Assembly: GCF_014117215.1 (NCBI RefSeq)
Contig: NZ_JACGXS010000002.1
Coordinates: 310,001-374,000 of the forward strand
Direction: 5' to 3'
DNA from: Stenotrophomonas tumulicola
GTDB taxonomy: Bacteria > Pseudomonadota > Gammaproteobacteria > Xanthomonadales > Xanthomonadaceae
DNA length: 64,000 bases
How positions within the stretch are numbered: the first letter of the stretch is position 1; every line of letters begins with the position of its first letter. The notes under the pieces were generated by a model. That model searched no databases. It saw nothing but the letters and a program-made list of their open reading frames with translations, and was not told the DNA's origin. Below are positions 36,040 through 45,260 of the stretch, one piece after another. The position numbers and the translations under genes are program-made.

Positions 36040-37254
36040 ATGAAATTCCGTTTTGCTGCCACCGCGCTGGCCGCCACCCTCGTGGTGGGCCTGGCCCACG
36101 CCCAGACCGAGCTGCCGCAGCCCGCCACCCCTGCGCCGGCCGCTGCGGCCCCGGCTACCGTGGCGACGCCGCCGGCCCCGGTGCCCAGCGTGTCCAAGGC
36201 CTGGATCCTGATGGACTATGCCTCCGGGCAGGTGCTGGCTGGCGAAAACGTGGACGCCCCGCTGGCCCCTGCCAGCATCACCAAGGTGATGACCAGCTAT
36301 GTCATTGCCGCCGAAGTGAAGAACGGCAAGGTCAAGCAGGACGACCAGGTGATGATGAGCGAGCGTGCCTGGCGCGAAGGCGGCGCTGGCACCGATGGCA
36401 GCTACAGCGGTTTCCCGGTCAACCAGACGGCACGTCTGGAAGACATGGAAAAGGGCATGGCCATCCAGTCCGGCAATGACGCCGCCATCGCGCTGGCCGA
36501 ACACGTGGCCGGCAGCGAGGAAGCCTTTGCTTCGCTGATGAACAGCTATGCCGCCAAGATCGGCATGAAGAATTCGCACTTCGTCAACGCACACGGCCTG
36601 ACCGCCGAAGGCCACCACAGCACCGCCTATGACCTGGCGTTGCTGGGCCGCGCCTTCGTGCGCGATTACCCGGAAACCTATGCCTACAACAAGGTGAAGG
36701 AATTCACCGTTGGCAACATCAAGCAGCCCAACCGCAACCTGTTGCTGTGGCGCGATGGCAGCGTGGATGGCATCAAGACCGGCCACACCTCGGCCGCCGG
36801 TTACTGCCTGATGAGTTCGGCTCAGCGTGGCGACCAGCGCCTGATTGCCGTGGTGCTGGGCGGCGCATCGGAAAAGCAGCGCGCCGACGACAGCCTGGCC
36901 CTGCTCAACTGGGGTTTCCGCTTCTTTGAAACCCACCGCCTGTACGAGCCCGGCAAGAACGTGGCCGAACACAAGGTGTGGAAGGGCAAGGCCGACAACG
37001 TGCAGTTGGGCGTGGCCCAGCCGATGCTGGTCAGCGTGCCGCGCGGCCGCTACAACGACCTGAAGCCGACCATTGACGTGCCCAAGACGCTGGTGGCCCC
37101 GTTCACTGCTGGCCAGCAGGTGGGCACGCTGAAGGTGACGCTGGATGGCAAGGTGGTCGCCCAGGCGCCGCTGGTGGCCATCGCCGCGGTGGAAGAAGCC
37201 GGCTTCTTCAAGCGCCTGTGGGACAGCTTCTGGATGTGGTGGGAATCCGAGTAA
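36040..37254 (+). CDS. dacC: D-alanyl-D-alanine carboxypeptidase (PBP5/6 type)
   Basis: 404-residue low-molecular-weight PBP that trims the terminal D-Ala of peptidoglycan. Signal peptide about 1-22 (LAHAQ), Pro/Ala linker, then the S11 peptidase domain: SxxK in APASITKVMTS (about 83), SGN in IQSGNDAAIA, KTG in DGIKTGHTSAAG. A PBP5-type C-terminal beta domain (about 300-385) and an amphipathic end FFKRLWDSFWMWW that would anchor to the membrane. AGGAG at 36024-36028 fits the ATG. dacA or dacC is a naming choice. Confidence 0.93.
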   Translation: MKFRFAATALAATLVVGLAHAQTELPQPATPAPAAAAPATVATPPAPVPSVSKAWILMDYASGQVLAGENVDAPLAPASITKVMTSYVIAAEVKNGKVKQDDQVMMSERAWREGGAGTDGSYSGFPVNQTARLEDMEKGMAIQSGNDAAIALAEHVAGSEEAFASLMNSYAAKIGMKNSHFVNAHGLTAEGHHSTAYDLALLGRAFVRDYPETYAYNKVKEFTVGNIKQPNRNLLLWRDGSVDGIKTGHTSAAGYCLMSSAQRGDQRLIAVVLGGASEKQRADDSLALLNWGFRFFETHRLYEPGKNVAEHKVWKGKADNVQLGVAQPMLVSVPRGRYNDLKPTIDVPKTLVAPFTAGQQVGTLKVTLDGKVVAQAPLVAIAAVEEAGFFKRLWDSFWMWWESE

Positions 37255-37274
37255 GGCCGGCGGTGTTGCCCCTG

Positions 37275-37349
37275 GTAGAGCGGGTCCATGACCCGCTGCT
37301 CTTCGCTCCGGCACCACGTAAACCGCAGCGGGTCATGGACCCGCTCTAC
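37275..37349. repeat. Facing REP pair after dac, AGCGGGTC subtype
   Basis: Forward copy 37275-37298 and inverted copy 37327-37349, same subtype and spacing style as the pair at 33379-33454. Could serve as a bidirectional stop/hairpin. Confidence 0.9.
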
Positions 37350-37483
37350 CAGAACCACGCGATCCCCATCACCCGAACAAACCACGCGACACCCATCCCC
37401 CGAACGCCCGCGATGCGAATCGCGGGCGTTTTGCTGGCGACGGTACGTCGCCCGGTAATCGATAGCGCCGCCCCAGTGTCCCG

Positions 37484-37507
37484 GTAGCGCCGACCCATGG
37501 TCGGCGA
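37484..37507 (+). repeat. REP element, GACCCATGGTCGGC variant
   Basis: GTAGCGCCGACC-CAT-GGTCGGCG: both arms carry compensating changes relative to the common copy, keeping the stem paired. Confidence 0.8.
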
Positions 37508-37864
37508 GCGCAGCGGGCCGTGAGCGGAGAAATTCCGCCGCGCCCGGCTCGGCGCCACCGCGCGAATTTGCAGATTGCCTGATGGACGCATTTATCCCGC
37601 CGCACGCACGCTGTGCAGGCTGGTTGCATCTGCACCAGCCGGGATTGGCATCCTGTAAGAGTAGTTGTTAGCAAAGGTCTTGATGCATGCAAAGCATCAA
37701 GGAAAATGCACCGGCTTCCGCATCTGCGGCGGACGGTGCGTGGGGGATCCCGGGATCCCGCCGGTTCGTTTTATCTTTGCTACGTGCTCACCGGTATGCC
37801 AACCCGCACCGTCCGCCACCTTGCGCTGCTGCGCAGGTGGCCCAACGACCTGTGAGGTTGAGCG
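37508..37864 (+). other. Gene-free stretch with three consecutive stem-loops
   Basis: Between dac and the hypothetical gene. Stem-loops: CTTGATGC/GCATCAAG (37679-37701), GCACCG/CGGTGC (37708-37739) with inner CCGCA/TGCGG, and a 16-base perfect palindrome of two GGGATCCC units (37744-37759), followed by GTTTTATCTTTG. No convincing ORF was seen. A structured leader or small RNA is possible. Confidence 0.45.
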
Positions 37865-38266
37865 ATGTCACAGCACCCCCTGAGCGCTGCGCGCCTGCAT
37901 TCCCTGATCGGCGACGCCATGAACGATCTCCCAGCGGACTTCACCGAAAAGCTGGAACGGATGCTGGAGGACAACGGCATGCCGCATCCCGAGACAGGCC
38001 GCGTGGTGCACCTGTCCATGGTGCGCCAAGCCAAAGCCGACAAGGCATCCGCATCCTCCGATGTCGCCGATCTCAGCGCGATCACCGCCGTCTTTCGCCG
38101 CCTTGAAGGCGCCAGCGCCGCATTGGCCATCCTGCATGCCGCACCGCCCTGGCTGGCGGAACCCAAGCTGATGGAAGGCCTGCTGATCGCCAGCCACGAG
38201 CTGGTCCTTGCCACCGTAGAGGCGCTACAAGCCTGCGGTAATGACGGGCCATGCCCGTCAGCGTGA
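37865..38266 (+). CDS. Hypothetical protein, 133 aa, REP-derived C-terminus
   Basis: Soluble, mostly helical protein; no signal peptide or membrane segment. Seen: LIGDAMNDLPADFTEKLERML, DNGMPHPETGRVVHLS and an Ala-rich helical second half. Function not recognised. ATG preceded by GTGAGG at 37853-37858. The last 9-10 residues (CGNDGPCPSA) come from a REP of the TGACGGGC subtype, which also sets the stop position. The gene is isolated, with structured non-coding DNA before it. Confidence 0.65.
   Translation: MSQHPLSAARLHSLIGDAMNDLPADFTEKLERMLEDNGMPHPETGRVVHLSMVRQAKADKASASSDVADLSAITAVFRRLEGASAALAILHAAPPWLAEPKLMEGLLIASHELVLATVEALQACGNDGPCPSA
38238..38261 (+). repeat. REP element forming the 3' end of the 133-aa gene
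   Basis: GTAATGACGGGC-CAT-GCCCGTCA (GTAA in place of GTAG). It ends three bases before the TGA stop at 38264-38266. The following 280 bases up to 38545 show no gene and no clear promoter. Confidence 0.8.
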
Positions 38267-38545
38267 ATCCGCTGGCCACGGAGCCCATCCCATCACCGTG
38301 AACCCGCCCGCAGCCCGCCCAGACGACAACAAATCCCCATCCACATCAAGGCAACACATCACTTAACGAAACCCATACAAATCCGTCCGCACCAAGCCAA
38401 TGCCGGCGTTTTAAGACCGGACCGATGGGACCCAAAACGGTGGAAGTCAACGATAGCGCCTCTCCGGAGAACCCCGGAAGCCAAGAGCGTCATCACCATA
38501 CCGGCACGGCGCCGCGCGCCGCGCACCCATCGAGAAAACCCCCTC

Positions 38546-41500
38546 ATGAATGCTGTTTACAAGTTGATCTTCAATGTATCAACCGGGACGTGGGCCGTGG
38601 CCCACGAGTTTGCTGCTGCGCGCGGCAAGAAGAGCCGCAGCCGCCTGGCGGCTGCCATGGCCGTCGCCCTGGCCTTGCCGGCCGGCGCCGCGCTGGCTGC
38701 CGATTCGCCGGAAAGCCTGCAGTGCGCGGTGAATGAATCCATTTCGGCCGATGGCCTGCGCTGCGAGGCTGCGGCCTCGATGGCACCGTCAAGTGCTGCC
38801 CTACCAGCCGGTGCCGGCATCTCGGCGATCCCCGATGACTATATTGGTCACGGCGGTGGCAGCGATGGAAGTTCTATAGCAGATGCGTCGGGCGTCGCTT
38901 CGCTTGCTGTTGGCGCCAACACGCGTGCGGCAGGAAATTATTCCGTAGCCATCGGTGGTGCTACCGGCTCGGACGTGAATGGTCCGCGCGGTGCATTTGC
39001 TGCCGGTGCCAGTTCAGTTGCCATTGGTGTTGTGTCCGAAGCACGAGCCGATAATAGTGTCGCGTTGGGTGCCAACTCGTTGGCGGATCGTGCCAACACT
39101 GTGTCAGTTGGTGCGGTAAACAACCGCGACGGAAGATCCTTCACTCGCCAGATCGTCAATGTAGGCGCGGGTACGCAGGACAACGACGCGGTCAACGTCA
39201 GCCAGCTGAAGCCTGTTGTGGCAGGTCTGGGCGGCGGTGCGGCGGTCAACGCCGATGGCACCATCACGGCGCCGACCTACAACATAGGCGGTATCAGTTA
39301 CAACAACGTCGGTAGTGCACTGACCAACATGGATGGCCGCGTCAGCACCATCGGAGCGGCGTTGGCTACTACGGTGGACGACAAGTACGTCAAGGTAGGC
39401 CAAGGCCAGAATCCGGCCAACGAAGCAGACAATACCGGCCGTGCCGGCAACATCGCCATCGGCAGCAACGCGCGTTCGCTCGGCGTCAGCAGCAATTCGG
39501 CCACCGTCGCCCTGGGTGAGGATACGCTGGCCAACAACACCGGCAGCATCGCCATCGGCACGACCGCACAGGCGACGGGCGTGGGCAGCGTCGCGATGGG
39601 CCTGCGCGCATCCGCCACGGCCGCCGGTGCCATCGCGCTGGGTCAAGACTCGGTTGCCGATGGGGCAAACACCGTGTCGCTGGGCAATGCCAGCGTGAAG
39701 CGCCGCGTCGTCAACATGGCCGCCGGCACCGCCGACACCGATGCGGTCAACGTCAGCCAGCTGAAGCCTGTCGTGGACGGCCTGGGCGGCGGTGCCTCCA
39801 TCAACCCGACCACCGGCGTGGTGACGGGTCCGACCTACACCATTGGCGGTATCAACTACACCAACGTTGGTGGTGCGCTGACCAACCTGGATGGCCGCGT
39901 CAGCACCATTGAAAGTTCTGGCCCGGGCCTGGTGGAGCGCAATGCGACCACCGGCGAGATCACTGTCGCCAACAAGGCGGTCGGCGGTGACGTCAACCTG
40001 CGTGATGCCAACGGTGACACCCGTACCCTGACCGGCATCAAGGCGGGAACCATCCGCACCGACGCGGTCAACTTCGGTCAGCTCACCGACACCGCGGGCA
40101 GTGTCGCTGCTGCCCTGGGCGGCGGCTCCACCGTGGACGCGGCCGGCACCATCACCGCGCCGACCTACTCCATCGGCGGCGGCAACTACCGCAACGTGGG
40201 CGATGCTTTCGGTGCCGTGGATACCTCGCTGACCACCATCAACAACAAGGTTGATGGCATCGCCGACGGCACGGTGGGTCTGGTGACCTATGACGATGCT
40301 TCGGGCATCGTGAAGGTTGCTTCGGAGAAAGGCGGCACCACGGTGGATTTCGCCGGCGTGAACGCCAGTGGCGCTGCCGTGGACCGCAAGTTGACCAGCG
40401 TCGCCGCAGGTGAACTGGCAGTCGACAGCACCGACGCCGTGAATGGCTCGCAGCTGTTCGCTACCAACGAGAACGTGGCACAGAACACCACGAATATCAG
40501 CAACCTGGATGGTCGCGTAACGGTCAACGAAGGCAACATCACCAACATCAACACCCGCCTGGACGGCATCGCCGACGGCACGGTGGGCCTGGTGACCTAT
40601 GACGACGCCACCGGCGTGGTGGGCGTTGCCGGCAGCAAGGGCGGCACCACGGTGGATTTCGCCGGCGTGAACGCCAGTGGCGCAGCCGTGGACCGCAAGT
40701 TGACCAGCGTCGCCGCAGGTGAACTGGCAGTCGACAGCACCGACGCCGTGAATGGCTCGCAGCTGTTCGCTACCAACGAGAACGTGGCACAGAACACCAC
40801 GAATATCAGCAACCTGGATGGCCGCGTAACGGTCAACGAAGGCAACATCACCACCATCAACACCCGTCTGGATGGCCTGGCTGATGGCACCGCCGGCCTG
40901 GTGACCTATGACGACGCCACCGGCGTGGTGGGCGTTGCCGGCAGCAAGGGCGGCAGCACGGTGGATTTCACCGGCACCGCCGGTGCGCGCAAGGTGACCG
41001 GCGTGGCCGAGGGCGAGGTGGCCGCAGGCAGCGAAGACGCCGTCAACGGTTCGCAGCTGGCGGCAACCAATGATCGCGTGGCTGCCACCGAAACCAACAT
41101 CACCAACCTGGATGGTCGCGTGACCACCAACGAAGGTGACATCACCAACCTGACCAGCGTGGTCAACGATCTGTCCAGCGGCGCAGCCGGCCTGGTCACC
41201 ATTGATGGCACCACCGGCAACGTGAACGTGGCCGCTGGCAAGGCCGGTTCAGCGGTGGACTTCACCGGCACCGATGGCGAGCGCCGCCTGACGGGCGTGG
41301 CCAACGGTACGGCTGACAGCGACGCGGTTACCGTCGCGCAGTTGAAGTCCTCCGGCCTGGTGGATCCGAACGACGGCCGCGCGCTGAACGCACTGGTGTA
41401 TGACGATGCTTCGCTGGGCCGTGCCACCCTGGGCGGTACCGGTGGCACCGTGATCGGCAACCTGGCCAACGGCCTGATCGCCGCGGGCAGCAAGGAAGCC

Positions 41501-42136
41501 ATCAATGGCGGCCAGTTGTGGCAGATCAATGCCGATTGGGAATCCCGTTTCAATGGCCTGGATGGCCGTGTCGGTGCCATCGAAGCCGGCGGCGGAAGCG
41601 GCGGCGGTGGTGGTGATGGCGGCGGCGATAGCGGCCTGGTGAGCGAAGGCACCGGTGCCGGTTCCGTCGTGGTCGGCAACGGCGGCAGCGCTTCGGGCGA
41701 TGGCTCGGTTGCCATCGGCAGCGGTTCGGTGGCTGACCGTGACGGCGAAGTGTCGATGGGCTCGGCTGGTAATGAGCGCATCGTCAGCAACGTCGCCGCT
41801 GGCGTGCGTCCGACCGATGCGGTCAACCTGCAGCAGATGGATGACCGTTTCAAGGCAGAGCGCGAGTACACCGACGGGCGTTTCCACTCCATGGACAAGC
41901 GTATCGACCGCATGGGTGCGATCAGTGCGGCGTACGCCGGCATGGCGATCAATACCGCGGGCCTGAGTGGTGAAAACCGCGTAGGCGCCGGTATCGGCCA
42001 GCAGAACGGCCGTAGCGCGCTGGCCGTGGGTTACCAGCGTGTCATGGGCGTCAAGCAGAACGTCTCGGTCTCGCTGGGCGGCGCGTTCAGCGGCAGCGAC
42101 AAGAGCATCTCCGGTGGTGCCGGTTTCAGCTGGTAA
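38546..42136 (+). CDS. Trimeric autotransporter adhesin (YadA-like) 1
   Basis: 1196-residue type Vc secreted adhesin. Extended signal peptide region (MNAVYKLIFNVSTGTWAVA, to about residue 50, ending ALAA), head repeats with the SVALG/SVAIG motif (SLAVGAN, NSVALGANS; about 110-190 and 290-370), neck motifs of the DAVNVSQLKP type, a long stalk of repeats with YDDATGVVGVAG and NGSQLFATNENV, a Gly-rich spacer (about 1013-1030) and a C-terminal YadA anchor (about 1130-1196) that forms the trimeric barrel. Two 103-residue stalk repeats are almost identical at DNA level. Expected on the cell surface for adhesion or biofilm. Confidence 0.95.
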   Translation: MNAVYKLIFNVSTGTWAVAHEFAAARGKKSRSRLAAAMAVALALPAGAALAADSPESLQCAVNESISADGLRCEAAASMAPSSAALPAGAGISAIPDDYIGHGGGSDGSSIADASGVASLAVGANTRAAGNYSVAIGGATGSDVNGPRGAFAAGASSVAIGVVSEARADNSVALGANSLADRANTVSVGAVNNRDGRSFTRQIVNVGAGTQDNDAVNVSQLKPVVAGLGGGAAVNADGTITAPTYNIGGISYNNVGSALTNMDGRVSTIGAALATTVDDKYVKVGQGQNPANEADNTGRAGNIAIGSNARSLGVSSNSATVALGEDTLANNTGSIAIGTTAQATGVGSVAMGLRASATAAGAIALGQDSVADGANTVSLGNASVKRRVVNMAAGTADTDAVNVSQLKPVVDGLGGGASINPTTGVVTGPTYTIGGINYTNVGGALTNLDGRVSTIESSGPGLVERNATTGEITVANKAVGGDVNLRDANGDTRTLTGIKAGTIRTDAVNFGQLTDTAGSVAAALGGGSTVDAAGTITAPTYSIGGGNYRNVGDAFGAVDTSLTTINNKVDGIADGTVGLVTYDDASGIVKVASEKGGTTVDFAGVNASGAAVDRKLTSVAAGELAVDSTDAVNGSQLFATNENVAQNTTNISNLDGRVTVNEGNITNINTRLDGIADGTVGLVTYDDATGVVGVAGSKGGTTVDFAGVNASGAAVDRKLTSVAAGELAVDSTDAVNGSQLFATNENVAQNTTNISNLDGRVTVNEGNITTINTRLDGLADGTAGLVTYDDATGVVGVAGSKGGSTVDFTGTAGARKVTGVAEGEVAAGSEDAVNGSQLAATNDRVAATETNITNLDGRVTTNEGDITNLTSVVNDLSSGAAGLVTIDGTTGNVNVAAGKAGSAVDFTGTDGERRLTGVANGTADSDAVTVAQLKSSGLVDPNDGRALNALVYDDASLGRATLGGTGGTVIGNLANGLIAAGSKEAINGGQLWQINADWESRFNGLDGRVGAIEAGGGSGGGGGDGGGDSGLVSEGTGAGSVVVGNGGSASGDGSVAIGSGSVADRDGEVSMGSAGNERIVSNVAAGVRPTDAVNLQQMDDRFKAEREYTDGRFHSMDKRIDRMGAISAAYAGMAINTAGLSGENRVGAGIGQQNGRSALAVGYQRVMGVKQNVSVSLGGAFSGSDKSISGGAGFSW
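40253..40870 (+). repeat. Two 309-bp tandem repeats in the autotransporter stalk
   Basis: Units 40253-40561 and 40562-40870 (103 codons each) are nearly identical from about 40330 on; a third, diverged unit begins at 40871 with the same period. In frame, so copy-number change alters stalk length without frameshift. Confidence 0.9.
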
Positions 42137-42179
42137 GCCGTGATGCAGTGGTAGACGAAGGCAACAGCCTTCGGTGAAC

Positions 42180-42216
42180 AGAAGGCCTGCGGTGGAAAGA
42201 CCGCGGGCCTTCTTTG
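42180..42216 (+). terminator. Intrinsic terminator after autotransporter 1
   Basis: AGAAGGCC (42180-42187) pairs with GGCCTTCT (42206-42213), with inner GCGGT/ACCGC pairing and a short TTT tail. It separates the two adhesin genes. Confidence 0.8.
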
Positions 42217-42368
42217 CATGGGCGGCGACAGTGACGACGCATCAACTACAGGACCTGTCCGATGGAGAGGCTGACAGTGGATGTCGATACTCCCTGCCCC
42301 TTGAGCATTCCCATCCACCACGCGCCTGCCCGAACCGCCGGCCTGTTGGAGCAGCAGAGACAGATATC

Positions 42369-45047
42369 GTGAAAAAATTCCAAGAATCTGATTACAACAC
42401 GCATGACGGGTTGACTCACAGGCAGTTTGCCGGTCTGCGCCGCAGCGTCGCTACCGCCGTACTGGTGGCACTTGCACCTTTGGGCTTGCTGCCGGGGACC
42501 GCTTCGGCGCAGGTGATTCCGGCGGGTGGCTCGCTGTCGCTGTGCCCAAAGGGCGCCCTGGGCGGTGCCGGCAGAACGTGGACGCACACGGGCGCGTCCA
42601 ATGTGTCGGCCTGTGGCGGGTACTACTCGTTTTCCATGTCGAGCGGCACAGGCGCCGTAGGCGCCAATGGCTCTTTCAGGTCGAATTCGCTGGTGCAGGG
42701 CTATGAGGATGGTCGCCTGCTTCTTCGCGGCGATAACGGCGTCACCATTGAAGGTGCGACGAAGTTCAATGCCGCAGCCAACTTTGGCAACAACAAGATC
42801 ACCGGTCTTGCCGACGGCACGGCGGCGACCGATGCGGTGAACGTGCGTCAGTTGAACGCGGCAGTAGCCGGTGCGACGGGATCGAAGTACGTTCAGGTCG
42901 GCGCAGGCCAAGCATCCACCGCAGCGAACAATGCCGGTCGTGCTGGCAACATCGCCATCGGCGGCAATGCGCGTTCCAATGTCGGGTCGTCGAACTCGGC
43001 CAGCATTGCACTGGGTGAAGACTCCCTGTCCAACAATGCCGGTTCGGTCGCGGTAGGCACCACTTCATCGGCCACTGGCAGCGGTGCGGTGGCGCTCGGC
43101 CTGCGCGCGAAGGCCACGGCAGGCAATTCTGTCGCGCTGGGCGCGGACTCGATTGCCGACCGTGCCAAGTCGGTTTCCGTGGGCAGTGCGACGCTGCAGC
43201 GGCAGATCACCAACGTGGCGGCCGGTACGGCCGGCACCGATGCGGTGAACCTGGCGCAGATGGATACGGCCCTCAGCAACAAGGCCGATATTAGCGCCCT
43301 CAACACCAAGGCCGACATCAGCGTCCTCAAGACCAAGGTTGACAACACCTATTTCAAGATTGGCAGCTACAGCGGCAATGCAACGCTGCCTGATGCGCGT
43401 CCCGCGACGGCGTCGAATTACGGCATCGCCATCGGCCCCAGCGCGGCTGCGACGGACTGGCACGGCACTGCCATTGGCACGCTTGCCACGGCGGGCTATT
43501 TCGGTACGGCGCTGGGTGATTCGGCCACCGCGTCGGGAAGGTACGCTTCCGCCATCGGCAGTAACGCATCGGCGCTTGCCACCAACTCCACCGCGCTTGG
43601 CAATGGGGCAACCGCGAGCGCTGAGGGCGCAGTTGCACTGGGCAATGGCAGCACGGCTACGATTGCCAACACGGTTTCGGTTGGCACTACGGCAGTCAAC
43701 GGGCAGCGCGGGATCGTCAACATGGCCGCCGGCACGCTGTCGGCCACCAGCACCGATGCGGTGAACGGCTCACAGCTGTTCGCTACCAACGAGCGCGTCA
43801 GTGCGCTTGAAGCCGGTGGCATTGGCGAGGACCTGGTGTCCTTTGATCCAGTGCGCGGCAGTGTCGATGTGGCGCATGAAAAGGGCGGCGAACTGGTGGA
43901 TATCGCCGGTACCGACGGACCCCGCCGCCTGACCGGCCTGGCCAATGGCCTGGCCGATGATGAGGCGGTCACCATCGCCCAGCTGAAAGCAGCCGGCGTG
44001 CTGGACCCGACCAGCGGCACCATCCTTGCGGCATTGACCTACGACGACCTGAGCCTGGGCAAGGCGACGCTGGGCGGTAGCCGGGGCACGGTGATCGACA
44101 ACATGGCCAATGGTCAGATCGCCGCAGGCAGCATGCAGGCCATCAACGGTGGCCAGCTGTTCCAGGCGCTGACCAATCAGGCGAGCCTCCTTGGCGGCGG
44201 TGCCAGCGTGGGCCTGCAGGGTGTTTTCATTGCGCCCACCTATTCCATCCAGGGCAACAACTACCACGACGTCGGCGCGGCGTTGGGTGCGCTGGACGAC
44301 AAGGTGACCGAGCTGGACCATCGCATCGCCGGCACGGCTGCTTCGGGCAGCGGCAAGGGCATGTCCCTGATGGGCGTGGAAGAAGCGCGGATGCCCGCGG
44401 ATGTTTCCCCGGCAGATCAAACGCCTGCGGTGGCTTCGGCTTCGGCTTCGGCGCCGCCGGCACCGGCGGCAGTGGCAACGGTCGGCACTGCGGTGGGTGC
44501 GGGTGCCGTTGCCAGCGGTATCAGCGCGACCGCCATCGGTGAGGGCGCCATCGCCAGTGCTGATAATTCGGTCGCGCTGGGCGCGGGCTCGGTGGCTGAT
44601 CGCCCCAACACGGTGTCGGTGGGAAGCGCTGGCAGCGAGCGCCAGATCACCAACGTCGGCGAAGGCACCGAGGCCACCGATGCGGTCAACAAGGCACAGC
44701 TGGACCGCAGCGTGGCCAGCGCCAACAGCTATACCGACAGCCAGATGAAGGGGCTGAGCGACAGCTTCGAAGGATTGAAGGGCCAGGTGGACCAGCGCAT
44801 GCGCAACATGGACCACCGCATTGATCGCCAGGGTGCGATGAGCGCGGCCATGCTCAACATGGCCACCAGCGCGGCTGGCGTGCATACCGACAACCGTGTC
44901 GGCGTGGGCGTGGGCTTCCAGGGCGGCGCGTCGGCGCTGTCGATGGGCTACCAGCGTGCCATCAGCGAGCGCGCCACGGTGACCCTGGGTGGTGCGTTCA
45001 GCGGCGACGATGCGTCGGTGGGTTTTGGCGCGGGCTTTGGTTGGTAA
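42369..45047 (+). CDS. Trimeric autotransporter adhesin (YadA-like) 2
   Basis: 892-residue paralogue of the upstream adhesin. The GTG at 42369 gives an N-terminus VKKFQESDYN and a signal peptide whose hydrophobic core is about 29-48 (ends GTASAQ); the frame is open to 42174 but that part is not protein-like. It lacks the extended signal motif of adhesin 1. A novel N-terminal segment (about 50-150, with two Cys) precedes SVALG/SIALG head repeats, neck motifs (GTDAVNLAQM), a stalk, an Ser/Ala/Pro patch at about 690-700, and a C-terminal anchor closely like that of adhesin 1 (RIDRQGAMSAAMLNMA). Confidence 0.92.
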   Translation: MKKFQESDYNTHDGLTHRQFAGLRRSVATAVLVALAPLGLLPGTASAQVIPAGGSLSLCPKGALGGAGRTWTHTGASNVSACGGYYSFSMSSGTGAVGANGSFRSNSLVQGYEDGRLLLRGDNGVTIEGATKFNAAANFGNNKITGLADGTAATDAVNVRQLNAAVAGATGSKYVQVGAGQASTAANNAGRAGNIAIGGNARSNVGSSNSASIALGEDSLSNNAGSVAVGTTSSATGSGAVALGLRAKATAGNSVALGADSIADRAKSVSVGSATLQRQITNVAAGTAGTDAVNLAQMDTALSNKADISALNTKADISVLKTKVDNTYFKIGSYSGNATLPDARPATASNYGIAIGPSAAATDWHGTAIGTLATAGYFGTALGDSATASGRYASAIGSNASALATNSTALGNGATASAEGAVALGNGSTATIANTVSVGTTAVNGQRGIVNMAAGTLSATSTDAVNGSQLFATNERVSALEAGGIGEDLVSFDPVRGSVDVAHEKGGELVDIAGTDGPRRLTGLANGLADDEAVTIAQLKAAGVLDPTSGTILAALTYDDLSLGKATLGGSRGTVIDNMANGQIAAGSMQAINGGQLFQALTNQASLLGGGASVGLQGVFIAPTYSIQGNNYHDVGAALGALDDKVTELDHRIAGTAASGSGKGMSLMGVEEARMPADVSPADQTPAVASASASAPPAPAAVATVGTAVGAGAVASGISATAIGEGAIASADNSVALGAGSVADRPNTVSVGSAGSERQITNVGEGTEATDAVNKAQLDRSVASANSYTDSQMKGLSDSFEGLKGQVDQRMRNMDHRIDRQGAMSAAMLNMATSAAGVHTDNRVGVGVGFQGGASALSMGYQRAISERATVTLGGAFSGDDASVGFGAGFGW

Positions 45048-45060
45048 TCAGGAGGCCGGC

Positions 45061-45189
45061 ATGACGCGTATCAAGCCAGCGTTCTTGTTCGTCTGCCGCT
45101 TCACGCTCTGCTTTGCGGAGGAATTGGCGCGAAGGCGCCAGCGCAAGGTCAGCCGCAAGACGCTGCTGCGCAGGTTCCTGCATCGGTAA
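45061..45189 (+). CDS. Small basic protein, 42 aa, downstream of adhesin 2
   Basis: Begins 13 bases after the adhesin stop with a perfect AGGAGG at 45051-45056 spaced 4 bases from ATG 45061. Seen: a short hydrophobic part (AFLFVCRFTLCFAEEL) and a strongly basic C-terminal half (RRRQRKVSRKTLLRRFLHR). Too short to assign. The ribosome site argues that it is translated, perhaps coupled to the adhesin; it could be a chance ORF. Confidence 0.5.
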   Translation: MTRIKPAFLFVCRFTLCFAEELARRRQRKVSRKTLLRRFLHR

Positions 45190-45230
45190 TGCCGGGCAGG
45201 GCCGGCGTAAGCAACGACGAAAGCAACATC

Positions 45231-45250
45231 CGCCGGGCATGGCCCGGCGG
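45231..45250 (-). repeat. Truncated REP before lpxR stop
   Basis: CGCCGGGC-AT-GGCCCGGCG without the CTAC end; 10 bases beyond the lpxR stop codon. Confidence 0.7.
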
Positions 45251-45260
45251 ATGCTGATGG

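Noticed and set aside
37687-38106. Open frame overlapping the 133-aa gene in another frame
   Set aside because: Arg/Pro/Ser-rich translation running through the stem-loop region; no ribosome site; the 37865 frame has better composition.
42174-42368. N-terminal extension of adhesin 2
   Set aside because: It overlaps the terminator of adhesin 1 and is Pro/Arg/Cys-rich without signal features.
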